Shown here one piece after another: positions 60,984 through 64,000 of a stretch of DNA of 64,000 nt (positions are counted from its first letter, which is position 1; the number at the start of each line of letters is the position of its first letter). The notes under the pieces are model-generated. The model was given only the letters and a program-made list of their open reading frames with translations. It made no database searches and had not been told where the DNA came from. Both the position numbers and the translations under genes were made by a program. This stretch comes from Strongyloides papillosus (taxonomy: Eukaryota; Nematoda; Chromadorea; Rhabditida; Strongyloididae), in contig SRSI01000010.1 of assembly GCA_005656395.1 (NCBI GenBank), positions 62,001 through 126,000 of the forward strand. The letters run 5' to 3'.

Positions 60984-63515
60984 ATGCAAAGCACTAACTC
61001 TACATATTATTTTTATAGTTATTTTATATTGCTACTATGTTTATTTAAAATAACAAAGTGAGTTTTATTTTTATCTTTTTATAGAATCATTTACAATGAT
61101 ATCCTTAAATAAATGAAATAAAATAAATATTTAGAAGTGAAAGTTTAATTAATATATCTCCATGTGCCTATCCTCCAGTTGCTGATACAACTAATTGTGG
61201 AATTTTACCTATGTTTGGATCTATGGGTTTAATATGTGATCCTGAACACATATTTTCTCATACAGAATTAACTGTTTTAAATGAAAAAATTGAGAAAATA
61301 TATAATAGTAAAGGTGATCATTGTATATGTAATAATTCAATTAAATACCCATGTTGGTATAAATTTGGATTTGCTTTTCTTCGCCAATTAACGCCTGTTG
61401 AAGGTGGTATCAAAGATGAGTATAATAGAGATTATTGTCCCATTAATAAAACGTTATTACATATAGTTAATAAAAAAAGAAATGATTACCTCTTTTCATC
61501 ACCTGAATCAGTACAAATTTATGGTGACAGATTTGCTGAAATTATTCGTGATCGCTGGTCCGCTTCATACTGTGGTGAAGAAATATTGTTTTTAATTCTA
61601 AAAAATAGACCAATACAACTTATCGAAGAAGGTTATGATAATATAATACCAGGTAAAAATATTCCAATGATATTTGTAGCACTTGGGCCAACAGTTATTG
61701 AAAGATTAGACATGTCAAATCCAAAAAAGAAAATTCATTGTTTTTTTTACCATTCTGCTGTTATAAAAGAATCATTAATAATGGAAAATGCCAAACTACT
61801 AAATGGCTATCCATTGTTATCTGTTATTGAATCAACTTTGGATAAATTTGTAACAATATTATCAAATGCTGATAATCATTTATCAAGTTCTAAAGTAGGA
61901 AACCATATTCCAAGTTGGGCTTTAATAGTTTTTGGAGTTTGTGCCTTATCATGTTGTCTAATGGCAATAGGGTATGTTTGCAATCTTTACATTTAAATAA
62001 CTTCATTAATTACTTTAATAAATCATAGATTATGTTTTGTAAGAACATCTGCAAGACGTAGTTCACAAAGAGGAAAGCCCAATGCTGATCCTAACAGACG
62101 ATGGAAAGCTGGATTTGTAGGAGGTATGTGGTATGAATTGTAACTTCACTAACTGTCCGTCCTGTCTATCTTCCTAACATCAATTTATTTTTGATTTTTT
62201 TGTCTATATTCATTAAACATTGTCATCTATACCTTTATGTTATTTTAAATGTTAAAAAAAATCTTTGATTTTAATTTATAAAAAGAAAATATTAAGTTAA
62301 CAAAAAAGATCTTTGTACTTACCACATATTTTTCAAAGCAGAGCTTTTTATTAACATACACTAACAAACATTTTTAGTTGTATTTATATTTTTTTTTTAA
62401 TTTTAAGTTTATCTTTTTAAAACATAACATTTTTGAATGTATGCATTTTATTATAATAACATTTAATATTATTTTTAATGGTTGTATATAATATATGAAA
62501 CTGCAATTGAAATGTTTATGCAATTGTCTTTTCGTACAAAATTATTTTTTTACAATTTGACAATATGGTAAAAACGAGATTAAATCAAAAATGATAGATA
62601 ATTTTTATGTTCTCCTGTCTTTATTGCACAAAAAATAGGTGCCAAAAATTAAACTTAACCTATTCACTTACTTTTACCATGAATTTTTGACCCATTTCAG
62701 AAGATAATTTATATCATGTCAATTATGGTGGTTCTAGTGGAGATAACTCAAGATCAAATGCAAGTGGCGTGTTCGGTATTAATTTGGTCCAAATTCCATA
62801 CCAAAGAGCCGCCCATGCTAACGTTTGAAATATGACATATTGAAAAAAATTTAGATTTAGTATCCTTTTTTTGAAAATTAAAAAATCAACAATTTCTGAC
62901 CATGTTTAGTAATTGTTCAAAAAAAGCTACAACCATTGTTAATATTATATTTTCTTATCAGTTTATGTATTTGCCGTGCTCAACTACTATACTAAAAATC
63001 TGATTTTTTTATTTAATTGTTTTACACTACCATACACTTATGTGTAAAGAGCTTATCTGTTAATTTGTCAATAAACTTTAACTATTTACCTCTTTAATCA
63101 TGTAATTTTGTTGAATTTTATTTATTAATTAACATAATAATTTATCACATGCTTGACATTTTAACGGTTAATTATATTTTGAAATGCATATATACAAACA
63201 GTAAAACATACCTGTAACAAAAGTAATGATAAAAAATTATAAAAAAGATTTAATCTAATCATTAACAAAGAAAGTTTATTACTTTGTGTTACTTTCGTTA
63301 ATGTGTTATTCTAATTTTCTTGTTTGCTATAAGAACAATATGATCTTTATTGTTAAATTTAAACAACTAAATTAAAATATACCATCCGTCGTAATGATAT
63401 TTATATACATTAATTTTATTAAATTTATTTATTTTTTAAAGCATTAATGGATAATGGTATCCAAAGTAGGAGTGAAGCTAAAATGACAGCAGCCATGGTT
63501 GCTGATCAAATCTGA
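60984..63515 (+). CDS. MOLO-1-like type I membrane protein (levamisole-receptor modulator family), several 3' ends
   Basis: Core exons 60984-61057, 61135-61971 and 62029-62123, all in phase. In C. elegans MOLO-1 is an auxiliary subunit of levamisole-sensitive acetylcholine receptors at body muscle. Seen: signal peptide (MQSTNSTYYFYSYFILLLCL); extracellular domain with CDPEHIFSHTE, HCICNNS, FAEIIRDRWSASYCGEE; TM helix (WALIVFGVCALSCCLMAIG); basic tail. Beyond 62123 several endings keep phase: intron read-through (GMWYEL); splice to 62701 ending RAAHANV at 62828; or splice to the exon 63442-63515 ending AAMVADQI, directly or through a 75-nt cassette 62701-62775. The longest chain gives 384 aa; the 62828 form 377. 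Introns of about 600 nt here are long for this genome. Which ends are used needs transcript data. Confidence 0.8.
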
Positions 63516-63650
63516 AATATCCTCCAATTCTTCATAATATACAAAAGTATGAGATTAGTCAACATAATTACATATGATAATGATCTATCTGTTTTTATAC
63601 AGCTTTTAAAGAATGTAAACACAGGCATACATTGAGAAAATAAACAAATA

Positions 63651-64000
63651 TTACTCCAGAGAAATCGGTTTATAATCTCCAACACCAAATGATGTTGCAC
63701 AGGAAGGACATTTTCTTTTTCTTGTTTCAATAACCTGTGTAACACACTTCGAACAAAACATGTGAAGACATTTTGTTATTATGGTATCTTTACGATTTTC
63801 TTTGCAACAACAACATGATAAGGCAGACTAAAAAATTTTAAAAATAAATTGAATAATTTTTGTAAATATTAAAATTACCTGTAATTCTGATATTTGTCTT
63901 ATATAAAAATCATTTCCACCACCAGTAACACTTTTACGTAATGTATTCCTTTCATTTTTACAAATCTCATATTTTAATTTATATTGTGAACCCATTTCTT
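63651..64000 (-). CDS. BRE1/RNF20-type RING E3 ubiquitin ligase, C-terminal part (continues off the right edge)
   Basis: The last exon 63827-63651 and part of the previous exon (64000-63879), intron 51 nt. BRE1 monoubiquitinates histone H2B in chromatin. The terminal RING reads SALSCCCCKENRKDTIITK, then CLHMFCSKCVTQVIETRKRK and CPSCATSFGVGDYKPISLE, with the C-x2-C, C-x-H-x2-C-x2-C and C-x2-C ligands in BRE1 spacing and the typical ETR.RKCP..C.FG.D ending. The preceding exon (YEICKNERNTLRKSVTGG) fits the coiled-coil lead-in. Only the C-terminal end lies in the window. It converges on the MOLO-1-like gene, 135 bp from its most distal stop. Confidence 0.85.

Noticed and set aside
1..64000. Search for tRNA, rRNA, CRISPR arrays and complete transposons
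   Set aside because: No cloverleaf-like GC-rich islands, direct-repeat arrays, transposase or reverse-transcriptase motifs were seen by eye; small RNAs and degraded elements could still be missed.

Overview
The window looks like nuclear DNA of a nematode, most probably a Strongyloides-type (clade IV) worm. It is extremely AT-rich, and nearly all introns are 35-80 nt with GTAAG/GTATG donors and TTTAG-like acceptors. Nematode-specific families occur (a MOLO-1-type levamisole-receptor modulator, a Sra/Sre-type chemoreceptor) beside conserved animal genes (Wnt, T-box, synaptotagmin, WDR37, RPS15A, CAF1, PPIL1, BRE1). The species assignment is inference from composition and gene structure. I saw no tRNA, rRNA, CRISPR array or bacterial-type operon.

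Layout. 0.1-4.2 kb: acylglycerol kinase, then a 609-aa protein that I read as a divergent EHD-like protein whose GTPase motifs have decayed. 5.4-8.2 kb is a gene graveyard on mixed strands: a STAR/KH RNA-binding gene with two frame breaks, an RPA70-like pseudogene with four nonsense codons and no DBD-B, and a 211-bp copy of the middle of the EHD-like gene. 8.2-13.5 kb is a tandem duplication of about 3.2 kb. Each unit holds a UDP-glucuronosyltransferase pseudogene on + facing an intact three-exon GH56 hyaluronidase-family gene on -. A galectin remnant follows at 14.7 kb.

15.2-27.2 kb is the densest part: CAF1 deadenylase and RNase P subunit Rpp21 (divergent), a serpentine receptor, an ABHD12-like lipase, two tandem small heat-shock genes with heat-shock elements and TATA boxes, a secreted Lys/Ser-rich protein, and a WDR37 homologue. 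From 27 kb on, genes are sparse and separated by AT-rich deserts of 2.5-5 kb: T-box factor (30 kb), RdgB/PITPNM-type PI-transfer protein (35-38 kb), synaptotagmin plus PPIL1 cyclophilin (42-44.5 kb), Wnt ligand (46-47.6 kb), a two-TM protein, RPS15A, a 63-aa membrane protein, a secreted basic protein (52.8 kb), a coiled-coil protein (55 kb), a MOLO-1-like gene with several phase-compatible 3' ends (61-63.5 kb), and the 3' end of a BRE1-type RING ligase running off the right edge.

Three probably real genes are broken by small frame shifts: the STAR gene and Wnt at or beside A-runs, and PITPNM at a short TTTGTTGTT stretch. This raises the question of assembly indels. The items most worth a second look are the EHD-like pseudo-GTPase with its dispersed fragment, the RPA70/EHD-fragment mosaic, the UGT-hyaluronidase duplication, and the alternative C-termini of the MOLO-1-like gene.
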